From positions 1-40,487 of the forward strand of contig JADGJC010000346.1 in the NCBI GenBank assembly GCA_027596075.1: a DNA stretch of 40,487 nt. Reading direction: 5' to 3'. A model generated the notes under the pieces. The model was not told where the DNA came from. It made no database searches and was given only the letters and a program-made list of their open reading frames with translations. The translations under genes were made by a program, and so were the position numbers. The DNA comes from Rhizophlyctis rosea. Taxonomy: Eukaryota > Chytridiomycota > Chytridiomycetes > Rhizophlyctidales > Rhizophlyctidaceae. Shown one piece after another: positions 21,121-32,480 of the stretch (position 1 is the stretch's first letter; each line of letters begins with the position of its first letter).

Positions 21121-21522
21121 TCATGCCGGATTTTCTTGCCACCGTCTCTGCCGCTCTTTCTCCAAATACTGCTCCTGCGTCTTGCACCTGTGCATTCCCA
21201 CTGCCCGTGTGCCATTAGTCACACCAGCCAGGCAATTGTATCGACTGTTGTGGTAATCATCAGCTTCTCGCTTGATGTTTTCTAAGGATGCTTCCAATAA
21301 GCTTGTGCTCCCGTCTCTCAACAAGCACATATTTGACACCCACCATGTCTTCTGCACCTGCGTACCCTTCTTTGCAGGTTCATTGACATTGAGCTTGTTC
21401 GGAGGACTGGTCAAGAACATAAGGGCAGGCGGTAGAAACACTTTTGCGGGCAGGTCGATGTCCATATTGCCGTACAGATAGTCATCGGGCACACAAATCC
21501 TGCAAGCTGGGACCCCCACCAT
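21121..21522 (-). CDS. Hypothetical protein, weakly supported
   Basis: A minus-strand frame from the ATG at 21522 (MVGVPACRICVPDD) to 21121 encodes about 133 aa. The C-terminal half reads like a real soluble protein (TWWVSNMCLLRDGSTSLLEA, then LENIKREADDYHNSRYNC and an Arg/Gln/Glu-rich helical end). It starts 26 bp after the stop of the preceding minus-strand gene. It could be a separate gene or a downstream exon of that gene, but no clean donor was found. No family recognised. Confidence 0.35.
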   Translation of the reverse strand: MVGVPACRICVPDDYLYGNMDIDLPAKVFLPPALMFLTSPPNKLNVNEPAKKGTQVQKTWWVSNMCLLRDGSTSLLEASLENIKREADDYHNSRYNCLAGVTNGTRAVGMHRCKTQEQYLEKERQRRWQENPA

Positions 21523-21547
21523 GGGTAGCAGAACTTCCCAGTATGTC

Positions 21548-22414
21548 TTATAACTCCCTTTCGTTCTCCTGTTCCAAATCAATCAGGTAAATCGATATAC
21601 TGCTAGCCACCAACCAATCCACGGCATGAACCCCGCCAGGCATGATTTCCAACTGCACGACCTTTTTGTACTTCGATGTACTCCGCCAGTATGCTACTAC
21701 CTCCGTGTCATCAGTGATCCTCTTGCATTTGTAATTCCTCAGACATACATTGGTGGAGGTCGAAAAGGGCACGCGTTCCCACTGGTAGGTGTGGGAGTCT
21801 TGGAGGGTGAATGTACGAGGGGTGGTTGGGGAGTTGATGTTTTGGACTGCGACAAGGTGGGAGGGTGGTGGGTATCTTTCCAGTTTGTCGTTGCGAATGA
21901 TGTAAAGTTCTGCTGGGTTTGGGCGGGTGCACTCTAGAGTTGCTTCGAATTCGAGGGTTTTGGTGGAAGGGTTTTGGTGGGTAGATGTGGGTGTTGGGTT
22001 TGGGTATTTGGAACATGTGGCTGACCAAGTGAATGCTGTTGGGGATGAGGAGTTTGTTAGGGCGCTGCGGTAGTGGTATATTGGAGTACAGCTCTTATCG
22101 TTAGTGATTGTGAAGGAAGGGGAGGGGTCTGGGGTTGTTCGGTCGTTGGTGTGTTGAATGAGAAGGGTGATGGCTGGGGTTGACGCGGGTGGTGGAGATG
22201 GTTGTTGGGGGGAGAGTTGGGGCAGGTAGTGGTGGGAAGAGAACGAGGAGAACGTTTCCTGAGAAGCAGCAATGGGTGGCCTGGTGGAGTTGTGGTTGGC
22301 ATTGCGGTTTGAGCAAGTCGTGCATCCCCAAGCAGTGGCATACCTAGCCTCCATTAAAGAGTCCATAATAGAATACGGAGGAGGCGGGTCGTGTTCTCGT
22401 CCGGGATTATCCAT
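21548..22414 (-). CDS. Putative tubby-like/DUF6593-type domain protein with a PPPPY motif
   Basis: A single exon of 288 aa starts at the ATG of MDNPGREHDPPPPYSIMDSL. That segment holds a PPPPY motif of the kind bound by WW domains, for example of Rsp5-type ubiquitin ligases. Residues 25-100 are Ser/Thr/Pro-rich. From about 110 a beta-rich part begins: YHYRSALTNSSSPTAFTWSA, LEFEATLECTRPNPAELYII, then TFTLQDSHTYQWERVPFSTS and VVAYWRSTSKYKKVVQLEIM ending with DWLVASSISIYLIDLE. This W-centred strand followed by vA-x-W/F...KxLEI...LVxxS.I.I resembles the C-terminal half of tubby-like or fungal DUF6593 domains. That is my inference from the pattern, not a match I could compute. It may be a membrane- or ubiquitin-linked adaptor, but the function is open. 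Confidence 0.6.
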   Translation of the reverse strand: MDNPGREHDPPPPYSIMDSLMEARYATAWGCTTCSNRNANHNSTRPPIAASQETFSSFSSHHYLPQLSPQQPSPPPASTPAITLLIQHTNDRTTPDPSPSFTITNDKSCTPIYHYRSALTNSSSPTAFTWSATCSKYPNPTPTSTHQNPSTKTLEFEATLECTRPNPAELYIIRNDKLERYPPPSHLVAVQNINSPTTPRTFTLQDSHTYQWERVPFSTSTNVCLRNYKCKRITDDTEVVAYWRSTSKYKKVVQLEIMPGGVHAVDWLVASSISIYLIDLEQENEREL

Positions 22415-23338
22415 CTTTGCGGCCTACGTAGTCTCGTGAGGCCACTTATGAAAAGTTTTACGCAATTCTACAGGTGGTTGAGGCCACCCGCCAAAATACT
22501 GTTGGGTTCGCCCTGATTAGTCCTCAAAAGCCGGAAGCCGCTGTTATATGGAAACCGCAGTTACGATATCAGTATGGCGCTCTCGTACATATGTGGTCCT
22601 AGTTCTGCATGACGAATAATTGTCAAGTAATGAAGAGCGTAATTGATGTGAAGGTAAGGGGCATTGCAAATGCACAAAAGTTGCAGACGGGTCGGCCCGT
22701 CATGCTCAACCACCTGGCCAGGGTCCTTGATACTATCCGTGGACCCTTGTAAACAAGCCACATACAGTTTATGTCACTGTGTCCATGTCCGAACACCCAA
22801 AATAACATCCCCATCAACGACGCACCAACGCAGATTTTGAAATCAAACACTTCAAACCAACCAAAAGTCAAAACTGCAATACTGTTATCATCGTGAAGAG
22901 TCAACAGAATAACTGGATAGGTGAGGGGTGTGGATCGTCAACTTCAATTGGGAGGGCTTATATCGTGAAATCCGCTGACTTGCACTGAGCAAAGCTATCC
23001 CAAGGGGCTCATGACCACCAGCACACGTTGCACTCCTCACATCCTGTGAAGTTGAGACCATGCCTGACTCGCCCGAAACTGTCAGGCGACTCCAGTCTGA
23101 TAAGGGTCGCACTGGTAAGTGTCGACTTACATAGACGGCGGCGGGAGAGGTGTAAACGCTGGGGAATGTTCTACCGGTTGAACGCACCAGAGACAACTGC
23201 CACAAACGAGTACCAATCAAACTGGTGGGGACCTTCTTGCCTAACTTGTCAAATGTAACCCACGCCAGCTGGAGTCTGTGATGTTGTCTTACATTGCTGA
23301 CCGACAATCGTGTGGAGGCTGCGGCTCTGGTCTCGAAG
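22415..23338. other. 0.9-kb divergent intergenic stretch
   Basis: No supportable gene. Minus-strand frames of 93 and 139 codons lack domains and splice support. Upstream regions of the tubby-like gene and the RTC4 gene lie here; a 5' exon of the latter may fall between 23000 and 23330. Confidence 0.3.
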
Positions 23339-26300
23339 ATGTTGTTGCAGTACCTGTGTCCCTTGATACAATTGAGCTTGGCAAACTTGATCTTGACGAC
23401 ACTGACGTCGGATACTTGCCAAAATCAGCCTTTGAGCGACTTGTTAAACTCACGCTACACCACCCCTATAGATAACCAACACCTATTCTCCACCTCGCCC
23501 TCTCCACGCTCATCACCACGCACTCCTAAACCACGAGTCACATCACTCAAATTGTACATGGAATCACCCGAAGTAACTGGCATAGATCCGCCCGACTCAG
23601 ATTCCAAAACTAGAACAACGACAGCAGGCCAAATCGACCTAAGAAAAGCTCAGCGGGAGGAGGAGCAACGCGTCTCGAGCATTAAGACCGGCAGCAGTCT
23701 GCGACGTACGTCATCGGCATACTGGGGCGACAGTCATGTGGCAAAAAAGCAGCGTCTGGATGCTGAAAAGGATGATATCGAGGAAGTAGGGAGTGCGAAG
23801 GGCGGACTTGCGGGCGTTGGCCGTGACGTCCGCAAAGCAGTCACTGGCGACAGATTCCGTAATCGGCGCTCGAAGGGGACGGGTAATGGGAAGGGGGGAA
23901 GCCGATTGTCGGCCGTACAATCCGAAGCTGATAACGAAGTCATTGAAGTCTTGTCGGGTGACTCGGATGCTTCAGCTCCTGCTCGTCCAACGCAAAAGCG
24001 GCCCACGGCACCTGGAACCATTTCGGCAGGAAAAGGCACTCCCAAGAGTGAGAAGCATCGGGTGGGCGTGCCTATTCCTGTACCCTATAGCGAATCAGAA
24101 CCCTCGTCTTCGCAAGAGTCCGCCAAAACGCCGAAAAGAAGCAATAGATCACAGTCGAAAAGTACTGCATCCGGCAGCACTAGTAATCAGAAGCCCGATT
24201 CGCAATCTTCACGTGTACAGAAATTCTCATCTGATGCTAAACGTGCCGGCATCCCTGCCGGTGCAACCACGCGGTCAAAGCCGGCGCGAGATTTTGGCAT
24301 TTCGGGGTCTGGTTCTTCTGAATCGGTCAATAAACGGAAGAGCACGGAGGGAAAGGGCTGGCAGAGTTACGGGCAGATGTTGCCGGCGGCTGGGAAAGTG
24401 GAGAAGAAGAATGCGCCGATAATGGCTGTTCCTGATTATACCGTATGTGCGGGATCTCCGTGGACATAGTGTTCGATTCATATCAGCAAGATAATTTTGT
24501 TTCCTAGATTTTTCAAACAACACGGCGTCCAATCTCATCCAAAGGAGTTACACAAATGCAGGCTCCTGCTATCAAAAATGCAGATTCAAAACGATCTTCG
24601 ACCGTCCCAGCTTTCTCAACACATGCCGAAAAACAAACCGCGTCCAAGTCGCCGTCAAGAAAACGGTCCGCACCCATATCCGCTGAACCAGGCTTCATGC
24701 AACTTTCCCCACCACGAAATAGAAAGAAGAAGTCGGACTCAACATCACAATCCGCACAACTCCCTACACTATCCACCACCATTATACCAAAACCTTTGCC
24801 CTCGACATCCCCTTCCACTTCCCTTACCGCAAACTCAAAGCCCGCACCCCCCGCCAACCACTCCCGCCGCAAACTCAACCCTCCAAAAACGACAACAATA
24901 TCCTCATCATCCCCCTCCCACCGCCCCCCAGCCTTTCTACGAAAACTCTCCCCACCACGACACATACCCACCCGCGGAAACACGTCCATCCGATACCTAG
25001 ACGACGACGGCGAAGACGCGTTTATGGGCTCTTCGCAAGTTTCTGACTCCGGCGCAGGAGGAGGAGATACATTGACTCACTGTCCTCAATGTGGAGCTCC
25101 ACTCCCCAACCCACTCCCCGCACAACTCAGTAAAGCCGCTAAACGTCTACCCACCACAACATCCGCGTACCTATCTTGCTCTCAATCCACTGCGCTTTTC
25201 GAATTCTGCAAGCTTCATAACTTAGTATTGAATGTTATTCCGGAGGGTGTGAGGAGGGGGTGGCCTCTTGCGGTTGATTTTCGGGATGTTGAGAGGAGGT
25301 GTAGGGGGATGGTGGGGGTTTTGAGGGGGCTTGTTGAGGGGAGGGTGGGGAGTGAGTGGAGGGAGAGGTGTGTGGAGGAGTATAGGAGGTTTGGAGTGAG
25401 GAGGGCGCAGGGGGTTGAGGTGAGAATGATGTGGGGCAGGGTTGGGGGGTGTGGGTATTATGGGAGGGTGAGTGTCTGGCGGTTTTTGTTGGGTGTTGGT
25501 GTGTTGGTTTGGTGGGGCATTTGTTTACTTCGCGTGGTCTTTGTTTATTTACCCCATTTTCCCTTTCCACACCCATTCACCCTCTCCCCATCATATTTCC
25601 CCACGTATACTCTCTTAAACGAAACAGAAAGGCGCCACGACCCTTCTCCGCACACTTTCGCGTCTTTTCCTCCACCCGCAACACCCGATCCTAACGCCGC
25701 AGCTCGCGCACCCGCAACCGGTTATGGAGTATATGCAGGACGTGCTGGTACCGGAATGCGCGGTTCGGCTTGTGATGGAGGATTTGGGGGTTGGGTATGT
25801 GGAGGCGCGGAAGGTTTTGGGGGAGCGTCGGGAGTTTGGGGAGGGAGTTTTCGGTGGGGAGGCGCGGGAGGGGTCGGCGGGTTTGGGAGAGGAGGTGGGT
25901 GGGGTTGGAGATGGGGAGGTTGTGGTGGTGGATGAGGGAGGTGGGGAGGCGGATGAGTGGAGGACGCAACCGATTTGGGTTGGGAGTGAGGATGAGGAGG
26001 AGGTTGTGAGGTGGAGTCAGAGGAGTTTGGAGAGTTGTGGTGCGGGGGAGGGGGAGGGGAAAGGTGGTGGGGTGGAGGAGGTTGGGGCTTTTGGGACAGG
26101 GACGGAGGTAATCGGTGTCGATGCGGATGTCGATGTGGATAGTGATGTTATGCGTTCGTCCCCGCCGGTGTTTTATGTTGAGGATGGGGATGGCGAGATA
26201 CGGGACGATGGGAACGTCGATGATGTTGAAGAGCTTCCCCCGCCGTTGAGTCAGGAGTGGCGGGTGGATGAGGTGGGGGATTATCCGGTTTTGAGTCAGG

Positions 26301-26539
26301 AGAGTGGGGTTAGTTTGGACTCGCGGGTGGGGGGTGGCACGGGCGGTGGGGAGGAAGGAGCAGAGGAAGGAGGGGAGTATTATATGGATGATCTCTGGGA
26401 TCAGGTGCATGGGGAGCAGCTGGAGGAAGAGAGTGCGGGTGTTGAAGTGTATGGCGGGTTGGAGGAGTTTGATGGTCCGACGTTTGGGATTTATGATGGG
26501 TATGAGGAGATTGAATTTGAGATGCGTGCTGTTGGGTGA
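23339..26539 (+). CDS. RTC4-domain nuclear protein (restriction of telomere capping 4-like)
   Basis: Exons 23339-24442, 24508-25467 and 25628-26539 join in phase 0 (introns 65 and 160 bp) to about 991 aa. The N-terminal 650 residues are Ser/Lys-rich and probably disordered. They include SDLLNSRYTTPID, basic runs such as NKRKSTEGKG, and VIEVLSGDSDAS, a textbook SUMO-interacting pattern (hydrophobic core with flanking acidics). The RTC4-like domain begins with CPQCGAPLP, continues with LFEFCKLHNLVLNVIPEG and WPLAVDFRDVERR, crosses the second intron at CGYYGRKGATTLL, and ends with MQDVLVPECAVRLVMEDLGV. A very acidic Gly/Glu/Asp tail of about 220 residues follows. Yeast RTC4 is nuclear and linked to telomere capping; the role here is inferred only. 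The start is uncertain: the ATG at 23339 is the first in frame, but MESPEVTGIDPP downstream or an upstream exon are possible. The 313-codon minus ORF opposite the tail is a shadow. Confidence 0.82.
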
Positions 26540-26945
26540 AGGAGATAACTCGTCTATGCTGTGTTTTGTGGTGTGCGTGGTCTGCTTGTATGCGCTTTTT
26601 GGGGAAGATAGGCTGTTTTTGTCGGAAGACACATGTACCGGTAAACAGCAAAATCAACATTGAAAAGTACGAGATGCGTAACGATTTTCATCCCATTTTC
26701 TGCTTCGGCGTTGAAGAAACGTGTCCGACCGCGCATACGCAGATATGTGGCGGGCATACGATGCACTGATATACGATCGCGGAAGCCCGTAATGGTCCGG
26801 CGCAGAGATTCATAGGCCCATCCAGCCCACACACCAAACCGTTACTCCAGAGTATGGCATTACTATCTACAATAAAACGAATCTATCTACATACATACTG
26901 CCGCAAAATCTAATTGATTCCTGCTACCCTCCACCACAAAACCCT
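26540..26945. other. Convergent intergenic region
   Basis: 406 bp between the RTC4-gene stop and the ERG26 stop, which should hold both 3' UTRs and terminators. No gene is seen. Confidence 0.4.
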
Positions 26946-28123
26946 CTACGCTCTCCCCGCCTTCTTCTCCTCCTCCCAAACCTTCTTCCAAAACACCATC
27001 GTCCTCTCCAAGGCCTCCTCCATCTTATACGGCGGCTCATACCCCAAAATCCTCTGCGCCTTACTACAATCCAAATACCTATTACTCGTAATAATCTGCA
27101 CTCTGAACGCCGTAAACGTCGGATCGATCTTCTTAAACGGGCTGACGATCAACTTCAGCGTATCCGTGATATGACCCAACACATACGCTACGGGTGTCGG
27201 GATATTGAACCGACAGATTTTGTTACCGGGAATGCCGAGAGCGGCGAAAAAGTATCGGCAGAAATCCCAGAAGAAAATTGGTTCTGTGTTTGTTATGTTG
27301 AATGCTTGGCCGGCGGAACCGTTTTGGGAGGAGAGTTTGTCGGCTGCGAGGAGGTGGGCGTAGGCGACGTTTTCTACGTAGGTGTAATCGAAGAGGGTTT
27401 CGTTGTTTCCGAGGACGAATTTGTAGTTGCCTTGTTTTGCGGCGTTGAGGAAGCCGTAGCAGCCTTGTCTGTCGCTGTTGGGAAAGGGAGTGGGTTGTGA
27501 GATGAGGTGCATGTAGCTTTCAGAGCGGTACGAACACGACTTACTTTGGACCAAAGATTCCTGCCGGTCTCAATGCACAAGTTAACAACCCGCCCTTCCC
27601 GTTCGCCTCCAATACAGCTTGCTCCCCTATCGCCTTCGTCTCATTATAAACATTCATATGCTTCGCACAATACGGCACCGTCTCGTCCTCATTAACCACC
27701 GGCTGCCCATAAAATGTAACACTAGCGGAAGAAGTGTACACTAGTTTCTTCACACCAGCATCTACACATGCTTGAATAACGTTCTTCGTGCCGTCTACGT
27801 TAACTTTCCAGAATATGGACTCAGGAACGCCTTCGTGGACCGGAGAGGCTGTGTGGATTACGACAGTGTAGCCTTTGAAGGCGGAGCGGAGGGCGTCGAG
27901 GTCGGTAATGTCGCCTTTGAGGGCGGCTTTTAGGCGTGGGTCGGTGGTTTTGGGGATGTTTAGGTCGAGGATTGAGACGGTTTCTTTGCGGTTTAGGAGT
28001 TGGCTTACTATGTAGCCGCCCACGAAGCCCGTTCCGCCAATGATGAGGTATGAATCCTGGGACGGCTTTAGTCAATCGCAACTTCTGAATTCAAGCCGAA
28101 TATTGGCAAACCTGTGAGGGCAT
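26946..28123 (-). CDS. ERG26: Sterol-4-alpha-carboxylate 3-dehydrogenase (C-3 sterol dehydrogenase)
   Basis: This ER-associated NAD-dependent enzyme oxidises and decarboxylates 4-alpha-carboxysterols during C-4 demethylation in ergosterol synthesis, working with ERG25 and ERG27. Exons 28112-28123, 27545-28056 and 26946-27474 give 350 aa, the usual size. The first exon is only 12 nt (MPSQ), and the second starts DSYLIIGGTGFVGGYIVSQL with the Rossmann motif GGTGFVG at residues 11-17. The SDR catalytic pair is Tyr141/Lys145 in NVYNETKAIGEQ, with the serine stretch VYTSSASVTF before it. After the 70-bp second intron, NDRQGCYGFL and FDYTYVENVAYAHLLAADKL continue as in ERG26. The C-terminus is a Lys/Glu helix. 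The micro-exon is supported by frame, phase 0 and a 55-bp intron with GTTTGC...CCCAG ends. Confidence 0.92.
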
Positions 28124-28815
28124 TCTTGACGTTGTTCTGTCGTGCAGTTCGTACGTCGTCTGGTTCCTTTTGGATGATCTGAGGGGATGAGACTTGGGAA
28201 CTGGAAGGCACTGGGCAGTCTGAACTCTGGAGCGTGCAGGTGGAGAGGTGGTGCCAGATCCGGCCCGCCAACCAAATTGGGGCGTGGCGTAGAAGGGTCC
28301 TTGAACACGACAGTTGCAATGCAAAACTAACACCCATAGATATCCATTGTACTGGAAGAGGTAACCGAAGTAAAGTATGGTGGTCACAACAGAACCGACC
28401 CAGCAACACCGCGCAACAATAGTCTCATCCAATGCAGCTACCCCATTTAACTTATTCGCTTGTGGCTGTAAGCTTGCTCTGAAGATATGACACGCCCTAC
28501 TGACTCCAGCATCATCAAGAGGATATTCAACCGTACTAAAGTAATATCCATCCTGTGCCTTATCCCTCTCCTTTTGATATATAGTTTGCCAAATGATGTG
28601 CTTCTCAACCTTCTCATCCAACACCAAATGCCCAGCGCCTTCCAAGGGACACACGGAACACCCCCAATCATTCTAATAAACCAACTCACATGTCCCCACT
28701 CCATCTGAAGGCACCGTGCAATAGGCTGGTAATTTGAACAGAAGGGTGAGCTTCAGATCAAAAACTCATAACTCATCATCGCAAACCAGGATGATGTTGA
28801 AGCTGATGATTTCGA
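28124..28815. other. Upstream region of ERG26; possible extra coding on minus strand
   Basis: The minus strand between about 28390 and 28640 reads CPLEGAGHLVLDEKVEKHII, KAQDGYYFSTVEYPLDDAGV and RACHIFRASLQPQANKLNG, which looks more protein-like than background. It may be a downstream exon of the F-box locus, but the junction is not visible. Confidence 0.3.
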
Positions 28816-29749
28816 TCACCACGATGAATCGTCGATGGGAATGTTGTAGGAAGCAATTCGCTGGCCATTGGATAGGCGCAGAACAAGAAGCGTATGCGGA
28901 AAGTCCATCGGCATGTATGCTACCACACATTCGTTCAAGGCGTGATGTTCTAAGTCACCTTGAGCACAGTGCGGGCGAATAGGGAACGAAGTACTGATGG
29001 AGGCAACATTATCCGTATAAATTTCATGATCCCCAATTACAGCAGGCGTTTGAGATCCGCACATGGTTGTGACGATGGCTTCGTTGGGTAGTGGCAATGT
29101 TGGAATTTGGTTGCCCAACTCCCAATCCTTAAATCTGTCCGGATCGCCAAAGGGTTGTTCGCAAACTACGATTGCAGGTCGCAAGTAACTAATTGGTGAG
29201 ATGTCAGGAATCGGGCGCGTGGTAGTCAGTGTGTCCGTGAACACGGTATCGATGAAAGGAGAACCAATATCAGGGTTGTTCAGGGTGAGGTCAACTTGAC
29301 CGATATATCGCACACCTTCCGGGACTGTAGGTGTCGGCTCCAAAGATCGTATGCGGCCGCCAAATCCTGGATAACTTCATCATCTCTCCTTTTCAAAACC
29401 TCCGACTGTCCCATATCCTCAACCGTGTCAACCGTCGCCAACGCCAGAACATCCCCTCCAGACCCCAACCGTCTCCAAGCCCACCACAAAACCGCCGCAT
29501 CACGCCACTTCTCCTCTTCATAGAGGACTGGACAACACCCCTCCGGAAACGCCTGGACGAGCTTCGACTTCCAGATCTGAACGTCGTTGATATGAATAAG
29601 CGGACGCCACTGCCGGCAGATGCGTTCGCAGAGGAGGAGGTCGGAGACGGAGACGGTCGGAGAGATGAAAGATGGAGGATGATGCCGGGGAGTTGTTGGC
29701 ACAGATAAAAGAGCGAACAATCCGTTCCGCCAACTTTGAGGGGTGGCAA
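28816..29749 (-). pseudogene. F-box protein gene with two apparent frameshifts
   Basis: Read on the minus strand, an ATG at 29749 opens MPPLKVGGTDCSLFYLCQQ and then LPGIILHLSSL, the first helix of an F-box. The rest of the F-box continues in a second frame (VSVSDLLLCERICRQWRPLI, then DVQIWKSKL) through WRDAAVLWWAWRRLGSGGD. Near 29340-29370 the sensible frame changes again to EPTPTVPEGVRYIGQVDLTL and runs to 28816 with a soluble, beta-type sequence (RPAIVVCEQPFGD, VLRLSNGQRIASYNIP). Each switch equals one missing base. No intron fits the first, because the two halves of the F-box abut. An F-box protein would normally recruit substrates to an SCF ubiquitin ligase. Here the locus looks decayed, unless the sequence carries indel errors. 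Confidence 0.5.
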
Positions 29750-32480
29750 TTAGGAGGGATCGGTAGCCCGAGTTCCAGTACTTGTCCTCATAAATGATGT
29801 CACAGTCGGTAGCCCTCGCAACTCAATATGATATCGTTTGTAAAGAATAGCCAATCATGAATTCTGCCTCGAACTGCATGATGGCCGCCGAGTCGCACAA
29901 TATCATGTCAGTCTCGACGATACCATGATGAAGACTTGTCACAAGAAGTGTTCGGTCGCATCATCCTTGAAGGAGAAGTGATGGCATTCTACGGAACAAT
30001 GACCGCATACCACTGCTGGCCATCCGACCCATTCATGAATCGGGATCCCGAGTGCAAACGCTTGCCAGCCTGCCAAGTCCCGCCTACATCATTGACCTAG
30101 CGTATGTTCCAAGGGAAAAGCCAACCCACTAGCCACAACCTGCAGGTGCTCTTCTCCGGCGCTGCACCGGATAACAACCCTCCGAAAACCTGGGACGGAC
30201 CTTTGCTTCATATGTGGACTCGATTGCTGTGAATGAGCGGGTTCCAGAATTTATATATACATTCACAGATGAAGGGATGGGAGCCGGATATATGCCAGAG
30301 GAAACAACGTAATCGAAGATGTTGAAAAATGTAGAACGTTCTGCACAGTCAGCGGTGGCAGTAGAGTGGTAGTGACGGCCAAAAGCAATCACCCTCATAA
30401 CTGGTTATAAGCAATTGCAGTAGCTGCATGTCAGACCCTTTGCCATTACTGCTTGGATCAATGTCGGGATTCAGAGTTAAAGCATGAGGTTACAAGCATG
30501 GGTATTGGGGAAGCAGCTCCACGACCGCCTGAGATGGGCCTTTGTGCTCTCGCAAGCAAGTAAGGCACAGGATAAAGCGTCTACGGGTGCCCCGGAGGAG
30601 GCCCAGAACGCGTTTTGAAGTTCATATGGAAGTGCCGCACCGCTTAAGCACGATTCGCGACATTGTCAAGCCTTTCACACACATCTCAATAATTATCCAC
30701 TCCGGCTGTCAGATATGAGTATACCCACTTTGTAAAGCACATTGATAATCCCTAAAAAGATATCCACACCAGAAATCAGACTTCGAAATGCCAACGTGGT
30801 GAAGCTGTTGGGTGATTTGCGGCGAGCGGGCAGAATCCATTTCCTGGTGTTGGGAAGTCGGAGAAAAAGGATTTGTAACGTAGTGTCGATGGGAAACGTC
30901 TACGTGTTGAAAAAAGGGAGCACCATGTTGAAAGTCGGCAATGTCGTCAAGAAGAGATGAGAAGGTCTCGCCAAACACCATTGCCAAGGCCAACCCCGAC
31001 CGCGATCCGAAGCCTTTCCTGCGCGTCTGGCGCATGGGTCGTGGCTGTCCACACGACCAAAAACTACCAAAATTCTGAGCATCATCACTATCATCACATC
31101 TGTGTCATTCTGGATGGGAAAAGTGCCCATTCCTAACTGCTGTCAAGTCGCTCATCGGCAAATTGGGTGGATTTGCTGAAGATATGGAGAGAGCTAATTG
31201 AGTTGTGCGCTGTCACTATTACATAAAGGGAGATGCAGTCCTCAGTTGCAGCAGACGGAAGCAGAGTCGTATTATACTTATGCATTCCTGAGAAAATGGA
31301 TCATTTACCGTCCACTCGAGCGCAAATAGGAAGAGAAGCTGCAGACTGTGAAGAGAACAGTCCGCTACGGTTGCAGCAGAGATCCCCTAAGGTCGAGGAA
31401 AGGAAGCTCGCTTTCGGCTCAGTCATTCGGATACATTCAGCAGATATCGAGGCGGCTATGCAGATACTCGCTGTAAACTTAGAGGTGGACTCCATTGAAC
31501 CGTCGTCTTACAAATGTGTTCGAGCTTGCATGTTTCAACTTTGACCGACTCCCACAGTGTTGTGGTTGCAGGGTAACTCAATGTTCCGTTCTTACATGGA
31601 AATGTACCCAGGGTCTAGGGTGATGTAAGCACACTCCCACGTCATGATTTGGAGCAAAAGCTTCCAACTTCTCAACTTCCAAAGGGTGTGCTACGACGCT
31701 CGTAACATCCACACCCTAAGAACCCCATTCGAGCGTTGGGGATGTCAATGACATGTCATGTCATTACCGGCTGTTGCATAGGAGAAAGAACTTGGATGTA
31801 TCTGAAAGCACCATGTCGCTCCACTAAACTTATGTTAATCGCCCATCCCATCACAATTGCGGCTGGGATTTGCTGTCCAAAGCTTGTATCACTTTGATGA
31901 CCGCATGAACGAAGAATATCCCTCATTTGGCAGGTAGGTGGGATTCGGCACCACCATTTCCTCGGGTCAGAACCATTGATGGAGCGTCTCGGCACACAAC
32001 CGTTCACCGAGATTCACCACAAATGTAAAGAATGGACCCTGGGGATGATACTATCCGAGCGAACCAAAGATTTTAAGTGTGTAATGTTGTCCTTGCGATC
32101 CGGCGTCCCGGGTCCAAAAATCTGCATGTCGGCTAATTCCCCATGGCATCCGGATTAACTACTTCCCTGTATGCAAGTAACTCATCCCCATCTTGCTTCC
32201 AGTACTCTGTTCCTCCTCCGTCTCTCAAGCCTGTTGTCTCCCGTGATCATTTCAAAGGTACGAGCATTGTGTGGTGTTGCCATTATCAGGACACTGGTAC
32301 GGGAAAGGCATTATGAGGCAATGTTATGACGAGTGCAAACGTTCGCATGATACATCATGTCCGCTCATCTGTTGACACTTCACGAGCATCTGCCCTTACA
32401 GCAGATATGTTCGCTTCTCATAGCCATCTAGTTCATCTATTAGGACGGCCAACTTCAACCGCTGCCCAAACCAAAGCTCC
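29750..32480. other. 2.7-kb gene-poor stretch
   Basis: No gene is supportable. The best frames are minus 30709-31035 (108 codons) and plus 31233-31544 (103 codons), both without recognisable domains or splice-joined partners. I saw no transposon hallmark, long repeat or RNA gene. Confidence 0.35.

Noticed and set aside
23793..24422. 209-codon plus ORF in another frame of the RTC4 gene
   Set aside because: Arg-rich shadow of the spliced main frame.
24513..24989. 158-codon minus ORF
   Set aside because: Opposite the Ser/Pro/Lys-rich exon of the RTC4 gene; Gly/Val/Phe shadow composition.
25691..26632. 313-codon minus ORF
   Set aside because: It lies opposite the acidic Gly/Glu/Val-rich RTC4-gene tail, whose codons read as Pro/Thr/Leu in reverse. 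No domain, and the plus strand has firm homology.
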